8,959 bases of DNA from Methylovulum sp. (GTDB lineage: Bacteria > Pseudomonadota > Gammaproteobacteria > Methylococcales > Methylomonadaceae), in assembly GCA_004299465.1 (NCBI GenBank), contig SCST01000374.1, positions 1-8,959 on the forward strand, given 5' to 3'. This document shows, piece by piece, positions 1 to 6,794 of the stretch (its first letter is position 1; the number at the start of each line of letters is the position of its first letter). Under the pieces are notes generated by a model. That model had not been told where the DNA came from. It saw nothing but the letters and a program-made list of their open reading frames with translations, and did no database searches. Position numbers and translations under genes: made by a program.

Positions 1-63
1 TTACAATTAAATCACTTGCGGTTTTACTTTAAATAGAGCCTGTTTTGAAAAATAAAACTTAAT

Positions 64-67
64 GGAG
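64..67 (+). promoter_or_regulatory. Ribosome binding site of cheY
   Basis: GGAG lies six bases before the ATG at 74. This decides the start: an in-frame ATG at 62 would put the GGAG inside the gene and has no purine-rich site of its own. Starting at 74 also gives the usual short CheY N terminus (MASILAVDDSAS). Confidence 0.75.
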
Positions 68-73
68 AAAACA

Positions 74-436
74 ATGGCAAGTATTCTTGCAGTTGACGAT
101 TCGGCATCGATGAGAAAAATGGTGACATTCACCTTAAAAAGCGCCGGATATGATGTCGAAGAAGCAGTAGACGGCGTTGATGCTTTAGTGAAAGCACAAG
201 CCCGGCAATTTGATTGCATTATTACCGATGTCAACATGCCTAATAAGGACGGAATTACCTTAATTAAGGATTTGCGCTCGCTTACCAGCTACAAATATAC
301 CCCGATGCTGACGCTGACGACGGAATCAGGAATGGAAAAGAAAATGGAAGGCAAAGCGGCAGGTGCTACAGGATGGATTGTCAAACCTTTTGACCCTGAT
401 CAATTGCTAAAGACCTTGAAAAAAGTGTTGGGTTGA
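74..436 (+). CDS. cheY: Chemotaxis response regulator CheY (single receiver domain)
   Basis: This 120-residue protein is a lone receiver domain. It takes a phosphoryl group from CheA and carries the signal to the flagellar motor or another target in the cytoplasm. The acidic pair D8-D9, the phospho-acceptor D52 (ITDVNMPNKDG), the switch residue T82 and the conserved K104 in VKPF are all present. The position matching E. coli Tyr106 is W101 (GATGWIVKPF). The length is normal and there is no output domain. It opens the operon, 45 bases ahead of cheA, so it is very probably the partner of that kinase. The start at 74 is preferred over 62 because of the GGAG at 64. No cheZ is visible nearby, so dephosphorylation must rely on its own activity or on another gene. 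Identification as CheY is secure; whether it drives the motor is inferred. Confidence 0.95.
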   Translation: MASILAVDDSASMRKMVTFTLKSAGYDVEEAVDGVDALVKAQARQFDCIITDVNMPNKDGITLIKDLRSLTSYKYTPMLTLTTESGMEKKMEGKAAGATGWIVKPFDPDQLLKTLKKVLG

Positions 437-471
437 ATGTCAGCCTTGTTTAATTGAATTTAAAGACGCAC

Positions 472-474
472 AGG
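472..474 (+). promoter_or_regulatory. Ribosome binding site of cheA
   Basis: AGG within CAGGTAAG lies seven bases before the ATG at 482. It favours that start over the in-frame ATG at 494, and 482 also gives the common CheA opening MSIDMSQFHQVFFEE. Confidence 0.5.
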
Positions 475-481
475 TAAGTTT

Positions 482-2593
482 ATGTCTATCGATATGTCGC
501 AATTCCACCAGGTCTTTTTCGAAGAATGCTTCGAAGGCCTGGAAGCTATGGAATCAGGATTACTGAATCTTGATATGGGGGATATTGATTCGGAAGTCAT
601 CAATACCATTTTCAGGGGAGCGCATTCGATTAAAGGCGGTAGCGGAACCTTCGGCTTTACCGTGGTGGCTGATTTCACCCATGTCATGGAAACCCTGCTC
701 GACGAAATGCGGGATGGACGTAGAAAAGTAACCCAGGCGGCCGTCAATGTATTGCTGGGCTCGGTTGACTGTCTCAGGGAAATGTTAACCTCAATACAGA
801 ATGAACAAGCCGTTGACGAAACCAGTGTAGCCAAACATAAGGCCGCATTGGAACAGGAACTGAACGGACTCGCAACAACAGAACCTTCGCCCTCCGTTGT
901 CAATACCAGCACGGCGATAACTGCGGCTATTGATGATTCAGACGATAGCGAGCCGCTTGAATTGAATGAACAAGGCTGGAAAATAGCCTTCTGCCCTTAT
1001 CTTGACCTGCTTAAAACAGGTAACGACCCGGTAAGGATGTTCCGAGAATTGGCTGAATTGGGCGAATTGACGGCATTAGCCAATACCCAGGATATTCCCG
1101 GCATCTTTGAGCTGGATCCCGAAGAATGTAATATATCCTGGGACCTGAAAGTCACGGGTGATATTCCCGCCGGAGAAATCAGGGAAATCTTTAACTGGGT
1201 GGAGGGAGACTGTGAACTGGACATTCAAGCGCTTGTCACTACGCCTGTTATAAAGAAAGCGGCACCGGTTACAAAGAAAGCCGAACCTGAACCTCCTGCA
1301 CCTGCCGCCGTTGCCGCACCCGCCCCGATACCTGCGGAAGATCCTGCCAAACCTGAAGACATAAAAGCTAAAGAACCTGTCAAACTTGCCCAAGCCGAGC
1401 CTGAAATCAAGAATGTCGTAGCTGCATCAAGCTCCATCAGGGTGGATACTGCAAAAATTGATGCCTTGATCAATATGGTCGGTGAAGTCGTTATCACGCA
1501 ATCGATGCTCGGATTGGTCGGTGAAAACTTCGCAATGGATAAGGTCGATCAACTGAAAAAGGGGCTCGCCCAATTAGAACGGCATACGCGGGATTTACAG
1601 CAAAGCGTCATGAACATCAGGATGCTGCCCATCAGCTTTGTATTCAGCCGCTTCCCTCGATTGGTGCATGACATCAGCAGCAAATTAGGCAAAAAAATTG
1701 AATTAAAACTGGTTGGGGAAAATACTGAAATCGATAAATCTGTCGTTGAACTGATTAACGACCCATTGGTTCACTTAATCAGGAACAGCCTCGATCATGG
1801 CATCGAAATGCCGGCCAGCCGCTTGGCTGCGGGAAAACCGGAAACCGGGACGATAGAACTGAAAGCCTATCATCGCGGCGGCCATATCGTGATCGAAATT
1901 ATCGACGATGGTCACGGACTGGACAGGAAAAAACTGATCGCCAAAGCGATAGAAAAAGGCCTGATCGATGAAAATGCCACACTTACCGACAAACAGGCCT
2001 TTGAACTCATCTTTATGCCCGGCTTTTCGACTGCCGAAAAATTGACTGATATTTCCGGCCGCGGCGTGGGTATGGATGTGGTCAGAAGAAATATCGAAGC
2101 CTTGGGCGGCAATATCGAAATAAGCTCGGAAGTCGGCAAAGGGACCACCATTGCCATTCATTTGCCGCTGACACTGGCAATTCTTGATGGTCAATCCGTC
2201 GCTGTAGGTGACGAAACCTACATCGTACCGCTGGTTTCTATTATCGAGTCCATTAACATCACTGAAAAAATGCTCAACAAAGTTGCCGGCAAAGGCGAGA
2301 CCTTTCGCTTACGCAACCAATATATCCCTATCATCAGGATGCATAAAATCTTTAACGTGCAATCCCGGAATGCATCAAAAATGGCCGAAGGCGTTATTGT
2401 GGTCGTAGAAGGCCAGGGCGTTTTATGCGGCCTGTTCGTTGACGATTTATTAGGTCAACAGCAAGTTGTCATTAAATCACTGGAAGCAAATTATCGCCGG
2501 GTGGAAGGTGTTTCAGGAGCGACCATCCTGGGTGACGGCTCGGTTGCACTGATTCTTGATGTGCCGGGACTGGTGCGTTTCTCAAGCCGCTGA
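482..2593 (+). CDS. cheA: Chemotaxis histidine kinase CheA
   Basis: This 703-residue cytoplasmic kinase autophosphorylates in complex with receptor and CheW, then passes the phosphate to CheY. Residues 1-105 form the P1 Hpt domain, with phospho-acceptor H48 in GAHSIKGGSGTFGF. Residues about 164-251 form a small domain (WKIAFCPYLDLLKTGNDP to FNWVEGDCELDIQAL) at the place of the P2 response-regulator docking domain; it resembles the alternative P2-type domain of many non-enteric CheAs, not that of E. coli. A Pro/Ala/Lys-rich linker (about 255-312) precedes the P3 dimerisation helices (about 319-383). The P4 ATPase domain has the N box N435-D438-H439-G440, G1 at D475-D476-G477-H478-G479 and G2 at G526-R-G-V-G530. 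The P5 CheW-like domain runs from about 567 to the end. All catalytic motifs are intact and there is no C-terminal receiver. Its 15-bp-duplicated 3' flank leads straight into cheW. Confidence 0.97.
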   Translation: MSIDMSQFHQVFFEECFEGLEAMESGLLNLDMGDIDSEVINTIFRGAHSIKGGSGTFGFTVVADFTHVMETLLDEMRDGRRKVTQAAVNVLLGSVDCLREMLTSIQNEQAVDETSVAKHKAALEQELNGLATTEPSPSVVNTSTAITAAIDDSDDSEPLELNEQGWKIAFCPYLDLLKTGNDPVRMFRELAELGELTALANTQDIPGIFELDPEECNISWDLKVTGDIPAGEIREIFNWVEGDCELDIQALVTTPVIKKAAPVTKKAEPEPPAPAAVAAPAPIPAEDPAKPEDIKAKEPVKLAQAEPEIKNVVAASSSIRVDTAKIDALINMVGEVVITQSMLGLVGENFAMDKVDQLKKGLAQLERHTRDLQQSVMNIRMLPISFVFSRFPRLVHDISSKLGKKIELKLVGENTEIDKSVVELINDPLVHLIRNSLDHGIEMPASRLAAGKPETGTIELKAYHRGGHIVIEIIDDGHGLDRKKLIAKAIEKGLIDENATLTDKQAFELIFMPGFSTAEKLTDISGRGVGMDVVRRNIEALGGNIEISSEVGKGTTIAIHLPLTLAILDGQSVAVGDETYIVPLVSIIESINITEKMLNKVAGKGETFRLRNQYIPIIRMHKIFNVQSRNASKMAEGVIVVVEGQGVLCGLFVDDLLGQQQVVIKSLEANYRRVEGVSGATILGDGSVALILDVPGLVRFSSR

Positions 2594-2595
2594 GC

Positions 2596-2625
2596 GCTTA
2601 CTCAACCAACGCTTACTCAACCAAC
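2596..2625 (+). repeat. Perfect 15-bp tandem duplication between cheA and cheW
   Basis: The unit GCTTACTCAACCAAC occurs twice back to back (2596-2610 and 2611-2625) in the 49-base gap after the cheA stop. It occupies much of the leader in front of cheW copy 1, which lacks a clear Shine-Dalgarno sequence. It looks like a recent slippage duplication. Its effect, if any, would be on spacing or translation of cheW. Confidence 0.9.
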
Positions 2626-2642
2626 ATCATACAGCCAGTATC

Positions 2643-3170
2643 ATGAACGAAAATAGTGCGCAGGAACCTGAAAATAAAGACCGTGACCAGGATCACTACA
2701 GCAAAAAACTCGATAATGCCGTGCAGTACCTGAGTTTTACCCTGGGCAGGGAAGAATACGGCGTCGATATTCTAAGGGTCCAGGAAATACGCAGTTGGGA
2801 ACCGGTATCGAGAATACCCAATGTGCCGCCCTATGAAAAAGGTGTGGTCAATTTGCGCGGCTCTATCGTGCCGATTATTGATTTGCGGGAACGATTCAAG
2901 CTTAAGAATGCTGACTATACCTTGTTAACCGTCGTTGTCGTCTTACAAACCGGCGACAGTAAAAAGCCGCGAACCATGGGTGTTGTCGTCGATTCGGTTT
3001 CGGATGTCATCAGTGTCGACAAAACCAAGATACAAAATGCCCCGGATTTCGGCACAAAGATCAGCAATGAATTTATTAATGGCCTGGTATCCGTCAATGA
3101 GCGCATGGTCATGTTGCTTGACGTAGATAAGCTATTGAAACTAGAGGACTTTGACCAGAATGAAAACTAA
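2643..3170 (+). CDS. cheW: Chemotaxis coupling protein CheW, copy 1
   Basis: This 175-residue adaptor is a single CheW (SH3-like) domain that bridges receptor signalling tips to the P5 domain of CheA. The domain begins near residue 27 (VQYLSFTLGREEYGVDIL). It has the conserved receptor/kinase contact region GVVNLRGSIVPIIDLRERF (NLRG at 70-73), then VVVDSVSDVI and the closing MLLDVDKLL. About 26 hydrophilic, charged residues precede the domain. ATG 2643 is chosen because no other start codon exists in frame after the cheA stop. An upstream in-frame ATG at 2556 would overlap cheA by 38 bases and add a non-homologous tail encoding the tandem repeat. The ribosome site is weak, so translation may be coupled to cheA. 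It differs from copy 2 throughout, especially at both ends, so the duplication is old. Confidence 0.95.
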   Translation: MNENSAQEPENKDRDQDHYSKKLDNAVQYLSFTLGREEYGVDILRVQEIRSWEPVSRIPNVPPYEKGVVNLRGSIVPIIDLRERFKLKNADYTLLTVVVVLQTGDSKKPRTMGVVVDSVSDVISVDKTKIQNAPDFGTKISNEFINGLVSVNERMVMLLDVDKLLKLEDFDQNEN

Positions 3171-3218
3171 TGTCCCTAGAAATCATATCATCAAGTGCCA
3201 TCCGTTGGTTAGCAGAGT

Positions 3219-3221
3219 GGA
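3219..3221 (+). promoter_or_regulatory. Ribosome binding site of the receptor gene
   Basis: GGA in GTGGAATTAAAATG sits six bases before the ATG at 3228. This supports that start over later in-frame ATGs at 3240 and 3267. The start also reproduces Aer residue numbering in the PAS domain. Confidence 0.5.
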
Positions 3222-3227
3222 ATTAAA

Positions 3228-5477
3228 ATGAAAATAAATATGCCTGTAACTGATAAAGAAGTCCTGATGCCCAAAAATACGTTTTTGGTTACAAGGGCCG
3301 ATTTGGACGGAATTATCACCTACGCAAATGATGCCTTTATCGAAACCTGCGGTTTTAGCCGTGAAGAACTTGTCGGCTCAAATCACAATATACTTCGCCA
3401 TCCTGATGTGCCCGAAGCGTTCTACAAGGACTTATGGGACACCTTGAAAAAAGGCAGGCCCTGGCAGAGCGTGCTGAAAAACCGGGCTAAAAACGGTGAT
3501 TATTACTGGGCGGAAATGAATGTCACGCCGGTTTACACTAACGGCAAAGTGCATGAATACCTCGCCGTCCGCTATCCCGCCAACCGGGAAAAAGTGGAAA
3601 AAGCGACGCAATTATACAAACAGCTTAATGCCAATACGGCAAAAATGCACCCTACCGGATGGACTGCAAAAATCAAGCAGATCGGGGAAATGGCTATCTG
3701 GAAAAAAGGCGCATTGGTATTGGCAGGTTTTTTATTGCCCAATTTCTTTCTGCTGTATCAATTAGTTTCCGCACAAAATTACACGGCATCGGCACTGGTG
3801 GCATTATCGGTAGTCATCGCCACAGCAATCGCCGTTAATTTATATAATTTTATTAATAACGGCCTGGAAGCTTTAATCGTTATCCTTTACCGTTTCTTGA
3901 ACGACAATTTCAAGATAACTGTCGATTTGGACCGGAATGACCAGATCGGCGATTGCTTTCGCGCCTTGTTTACCGTAGGTGTCAAATTTAACGCGGATGT
4001 CGCCTATGGTCATGAAAATGAATTACACCTGCGGGAAAAAGACAGGATAAACAGGGACTTTGTCAGCCAGGTTGAAGCCATCAGCAAATCGCAACCGGTT
4101 ATTCAGTTCAATATGGATGGAACCATTATCACCGCTAATGACTTATTTCTCGATACCATGGGATACAGCCTGGATGAGATCAAGGGCCGGCACCATCGCC
4201 TGCTCGTTGAACCCAGCTTTGCGCAAAGCGCTGAATACCGACATTTATGGGAAAAACTGAACCGGGGCGAGCCTGATACGGGCGAATACAAACGTATCGG
4301 TAAAAACGGCAAAGTTGTTTATTTGCGCGCCTCGTATAACCCTATCCTGGATATCAACGGCAAGCTGTATAAAGTGGTCAAATATGCATCCGATGTTACC
4401 AAAGAAACCGTAGCCAACCAGACCCTGGAGCGGGTTTTTGCCGATATTGGCATCATCATGAGAAATCTCGCGAACGGTGATTTAACCAAGACTATTACCA
4501 ACCACTATGACGGCATTTACGGCGAATGTACGGATAATATCAACGAAGCGGTCGCAAAATTCAGCGAAGTATTCATCCAGATCAGGGATGCGGCCGATTT
4601 TATAGACAGCTCGTCGCAGGAAATTTCGGCAGGCAATAACAATCTTTCGCACCGGGCCGAACAACAGGCGGCCAATTTGGAAGAAACGGCAGCCAGCATG
4701 GAAGAACTGACGAGCATCGTAAAAAATACGGCGGTTAACGCCAATGAGGCCAGCCAGGTCGTTAATTCCGCAAAGAACCTCGCGGTAAAAGGTGGCGATG
4801 TCGTCAAATCAGCCATCGCCGCCATGCAGGAAATCAATGAAAGCAGCAATAAGATTGCTGAAATTATCTCCGTTATTGACGAAATCGCCTTCCAAACCAA
4901 CCTGTTGGCACTGAATGCGTCGGTAGAAGCGGCTAGAGCGGGTGAGCAAGGCCGCGGATTCTCGGTTGTCGCATCGGAAGTGCGCAATCTGGCGCAACGT
5001 AGCGCCGCTGCCGCAAAGCAAAGCAGTGAATTGATACAAAACAGCGTACAAAAAGTCCGCACGGGCACCGAGTTTGTCAACGAAACAGGCGTCGCACTGA
5101 ATGAAATTGTCGGCAGTGTCGGCAAAGCCAGCGAGATCGTTGCGCAAATTGCATCCGCGAGTTCTGAACAAACTGCCGGTATTGAGCAGGTTAACCTGGC
5201 GGTGGGGCAACTGGATGAGATCACGCAGCAAAATGCCGCCCTGGCAGAGCAGGCCTCCGCTGCGAGCGAGTCGATGAGTGAGCAGTCCGGCAATATGATA
5301 CATTTGCTCAACTTCTTCAAAGTCGCGACGAAAAAAGCGGTCCGCGGCAAAACATCGACCGCTAAGCCATCGACTGCTAAAGTTCAAACTGCGCCAATGC
5401 CAATAAAGCAAGCGGCATTAAAAGCGCCAGTGTCGGCCAAGTCATCGGCCGATGATGATGAATGGGAAGAATTTTGA
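3228..5477 (+). CDS. Aer-like double-PAS methyl-accepting chemotaxis receptor
   Basis: This 749-residue receptor controls CheA in response to an internal signal. PAS1 (about 15-125) is of the Aer type: N34, R57-H58-P-D60, W70, W79 and N85 sit at the same numbers as the FAD-pocket residues I recall for E. coli Aer, so FAD and redox sensing are likely. Two hydrophobic segments (161-180 and 187-208) are joined by only about six residues, so there is no periplasmic sensor. A HAMP-like stretch follows. PAS2 (about 281-395; FNMDGTIITANDLFLDTMGY, KYASDVT) resembles the PAS domains of BdlA-type transducers; its ligand is unknown. Residues 396-450 look like a second HAMP-type linker. The signalling hairpin (about 470-695) has the tip EIAFQTNLLALNASVEAARAG and aligns without gaps to Tsr, the 36-heptad class. 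A Lys/Ala/Pro linker ends in EWEEF (745-749), the xWxxF tether for CheR and CheB. E. coli Aer lacks such a tether. Confidence 0.95.
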   Translation: MKINMPVTDKEVLMPKNTFLVTRADLDGIITYANDAFIETCGFSREELVGSNHNILRHPDVPEAFYKDLWDTLKKGRPWQSVLKNRAKNGDYYWAEMNVTPVYTNGKVHEYLAVRYPANREKVEKATQLYKQLNANTAKMHPTGWTAKIKQIGEMAIWKKGALVLAGFLLPNFFLLYQLVSAQNYTASALVALSVVIATAIAVNLYNFINNGLEALIVILYRFLNDNFKITVDLDRNDQIGDCFRALFTVGVKFNADVAYGHENELHLREKDRINRDFVSQVEAISKSQPVIQFNMDGTIITANDLFLDTMGYSLDEIKGRHHRLLVEPSFAQSAEYRHLWEKLNRGEPDTGEYKRIGKNGKVVYLRASYNPILDINGKLYKVVKYASDVTKETVANQTLERVFADIGIIMRNLANGDLTKTITNHYDGIYGECTDNINEAVAKFSEVFIQIRDAADFIDSSSQEISAGNNNLSHRAEQQAANLEETAASMEELTSIVKNTAVNANEASQVVNSAKNLAVKGGDVVKSAIAAMQEINESSNKIAEIISVIDEIAFQTNLLALNASVEAARAGEQGRGFSVVASEVRNLAQRSAAAAKQSSELIQNSVQKVRTGTEFVNETGVALNEIVGSVGKASEIVAQIASASSEQTAGIEQVNLAVGQLDEITQQNAALAEQASAASESMSEQSGNMIHLLNFFKVATKKAVRGKTSTAKPSTAKVQTAPMPIKQAALKAPVSAKSSADDDEWEEF

Positions 5478-5502
5478 TGATAACACTGCACTATAAATCT
5501 GC

Positions 5503-5506
5503 GGAG
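5503..5506 (+). promoter_or_regulatory. Ribosome binding site of cheW copy 2
   Basis: GGAG in GCGGAGTGC lies ten bases before the ATG at 5517. It is a good match at slightly long spacing and supports independent initiation after the receptor gene. Confidence 0.5.
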
Positions 5507-5516
5507 TGCTATAAAT

Positions 5517-6023
5517 ATGACGACTGATGCGCAAACCAAAAATAATCAGATAGACCAGAGTCAGATAGAGCAATTTCTTACCTTTCAACTCGCCGGCGAA
5601 GCCTATGGCGTGGATATTTTAAAAGTACAGGAAATAAGAGGCTGGGAAGCCGTGCGCATCATCCCTAATACACCGGCCTTTATTAAAGGTGTTTTAAACT
5701 TGCGCGGTTCGGTCGTGCCGATAGTCGATTTACGGGAACGGTTTTCGCTCGCGCATAGCGATTACAATCAAAAAACCGTTGTTATCGTGCTCTGTGTTAA
5801 ACACCGTGACAGCACATTTGTCATGGGCATCGTCGCGGATGCCGTATCCGATGTACTGGATATAAGACTGGATGAAATAAAGAGAGCGCCTAATTTTGGT
5901 ACAAAAATTGACACTCGCTATATGCGCGGCATGCATGTTTATAAGAAAAACATGATCATGTTGTTGGACGTTGACAAATTACTCAACCCTGATGAGCTTG
6001 AGAGTCTTGATAACCTGGAGTAA
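5517..6023 (+). CDS. cheW: Chemotaxis coupling protein CheW, copy 2
   Basis: This is a second single-domain CheW of 168 residues, with the same role of tying receptor tips to CheA. The domain starts near residue 19 (EQFLTFQLAGEAYGVDIL). It has the contact loop GVLNLRGSVVPIVDLRERF (NLRG at 61-64), VADAVSDVL and MLLDVDKLL. It matches copy 1 closely in the core (GVDILxVQEIR.WE, NLRGS.VPI.DLRERF). It differs in the middle strand (VLCVKHRDSTFVMGIV) and in the tails. It directly follows the receptor gene and ends three bases before the ParA-like gene. Vibrio ParP also pairs a ParA-like protein with a CheW-related domain, but this protein lacks the long N-terminal extension I would expect of a ParP. 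A plain adaptor is therefore the safer call. Confidence 0.95.
   Translation: MTTDAQTKNNQIDQSQIEQFLTFQLAGEAYGVDILKVQEIRGWEAVRIIPNTPAFIKGVLNLRGSVVPIVDLRERFSLAHSDYNQKTVVIVLCVKHRDSTFVMGIVADAVSDVLDIRLDEIKRAPNFGTKIDTRYMRGMHVYKKNMIMLLDVDKLLNPDELESLDNLE
6017..6020 (+). promoter_or_regulatory. Ribosome binding site of the ParA-like gene, inside the end of cheW
   Basis: GGAG in the last codons of cheW copy 2 lies six bases before a GTG at 6027. It supports the GTG start, which immediately gives the family opening MRVVAIVNQKGGVGKTTT. No in-frame ATG is available before the P-loop. Confidence 0.7.
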
Positions 6024-6026
6024 ACG

Positions 6027-6794
6027 GTGAGAGTTGTCGCGATCGTAAACCAGAAAGGCGGTGTTGGTAAAACGACGACTTCGGCAAACTTATGCCATGC
6101 CATTGCCGAATCAGGAAAAAAAGTGACGGTAATCGACCTTGACCCCCAGGGCCATCTGGCGGTTTCCCTGGGCATTCGCCTGCAGCGGCACAGCGGCATC
6201 GATGAAGCGATGATGGGAGAAAAAACCATTCAGCAACAAGCTATCCCAGTCAGGAATAACCTGCAATTGGTTACCTCGGGTTCGAGACTCCGGGAGATTG
6301 AACAATTAACCGGAAAGGGTGTTCATCGCGGTGATTTATTAAAAAATGCCTTACAAGAAGGGCTTGAGGACCAGGATTTTGTTTTCATTGATTGCCCACC
6401 GTCATCGGGATTGCTGGTGGTTAACGCATTGTTCGCAACCGATGAGCTATTGATTCCGATGACCAGTGATTTTCTTGCCTTACAAGGGCTGTCTCATTTA
6501 ATGGGTACTGTCAAAAAATTTGAAAAGGTATTGAAGAAGCAATACAAATCATGGCTGGTCATATCGCGATATACACCCAACAGAAAAATATCGAAACAAG
6601 TGCTGAATGTCCTGCTGTCACATTTCCCTGAGCAAATATTAGCGACAGTTATTAGAGAAACAACGTTGTTGGCGGAATGTCCGAGTTTTGGTCAAACCAT
6701 TTTAGAATATAGTCCGGGAAGTCGTTCAGCAAAGGAGTTTCGTAAGCTTGCAAATGATTTTATGGAAGGCAGGGTGATGTATGGCAAAAAATGA
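6027..6794 (+). CDS. ParA/Soj-family ATPase, probable chemosensory array positioning protein
   Basis: This 255-residue protein is a deviant-Walker P-loop ATPase of the ParA/MinD class, which cycles between ATP-bound dimer and monomer to position cellular cargo. Walker A is K10-GGVGK15-TT with the signature lysine K10. VIDLDPQG (35-42) follows, and Walker B is FVFIDCPPSSG with D122. Length is normal for a small chromosomal ParA without an N-terminal DNA-binding domain. It starts with GTG three bases after cheW and overlaps the next gene by 14 bases, so it is co-translated with chemotaxis genes and has no parB beside it. Related ATPases in chemotaxis operons are ParC of Vibrio, which places arrays at the pole with ParP, and PpfA of Rhodobacter sphaeroides, which segregates cytoplasmic clusters. 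That role is inferred from context here. A plasmid or chromosome partition role is less likely. Confidence 0.85.
   Translation: MRVVAIVNQKGGVGKTTTSANLCHAIAESGKKVTVIDLDPQGHLAVSLGIRLQRHSGIDEAMMGEKTIQQQAIPVRNNLQLVTSGSRLREIEQLTGKGVHRGDLLKNALQEGLEDQDFVFIDCPPSSGLLVVNALFATDELLIPMTSDFLALQGLSHLMGTVKKFEKVLKKQYKSWLVISRYTPNRKISKQVLNVLLSHFPEQILATVIRETTLLAECPSFGQTILEYSPGSRSAKEFRKLANDFMEGRVMYGKK
6771..6774 (+). promoter_or_regulatory. Ribosome binding site of the STAS gene, inside the ParA-like gene
   Basis: AGGG lies six bases before the ATG at 6781, within the last codons of the ParA-like gene. It supports the 14-base overlapping start and suggests translational coupling. Confidence 0.55.

Noticed and set aside
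1..73. Promoter for the operon
   Set aside because: TTGCGG at 16-21 and AT-rich stretches are present, but no -10 box lies at proper spacing, and no sigma-28 or sigma-54 pattern fits. The promoter may lie upstream of the window.
62..73. Start of cheY at the in-frame ATG 62
   Set aside because: The GGAG at 64-67 is placed to serve the ATG at 74. The four added residues do not match the usual CheY N terminus.
2556..2642. N-terminal extension of cheW copy 1 starting at ATG 2556
   Set aside because: It would overlap the cheA coding end in another frame. The added residues only encode the tandem repeat and do not look like any CheW N terminus.
4517..5350. Long minus-strand reading frame (277 codons) opposite the receptor signalling domain
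   Set aside because: It lies wholly antisense to the strongly conserved signalling hairpin. Its Ala/Ser/Cys-rich composition mirrors the codon pattern of the receptor, and no family is recognisable.
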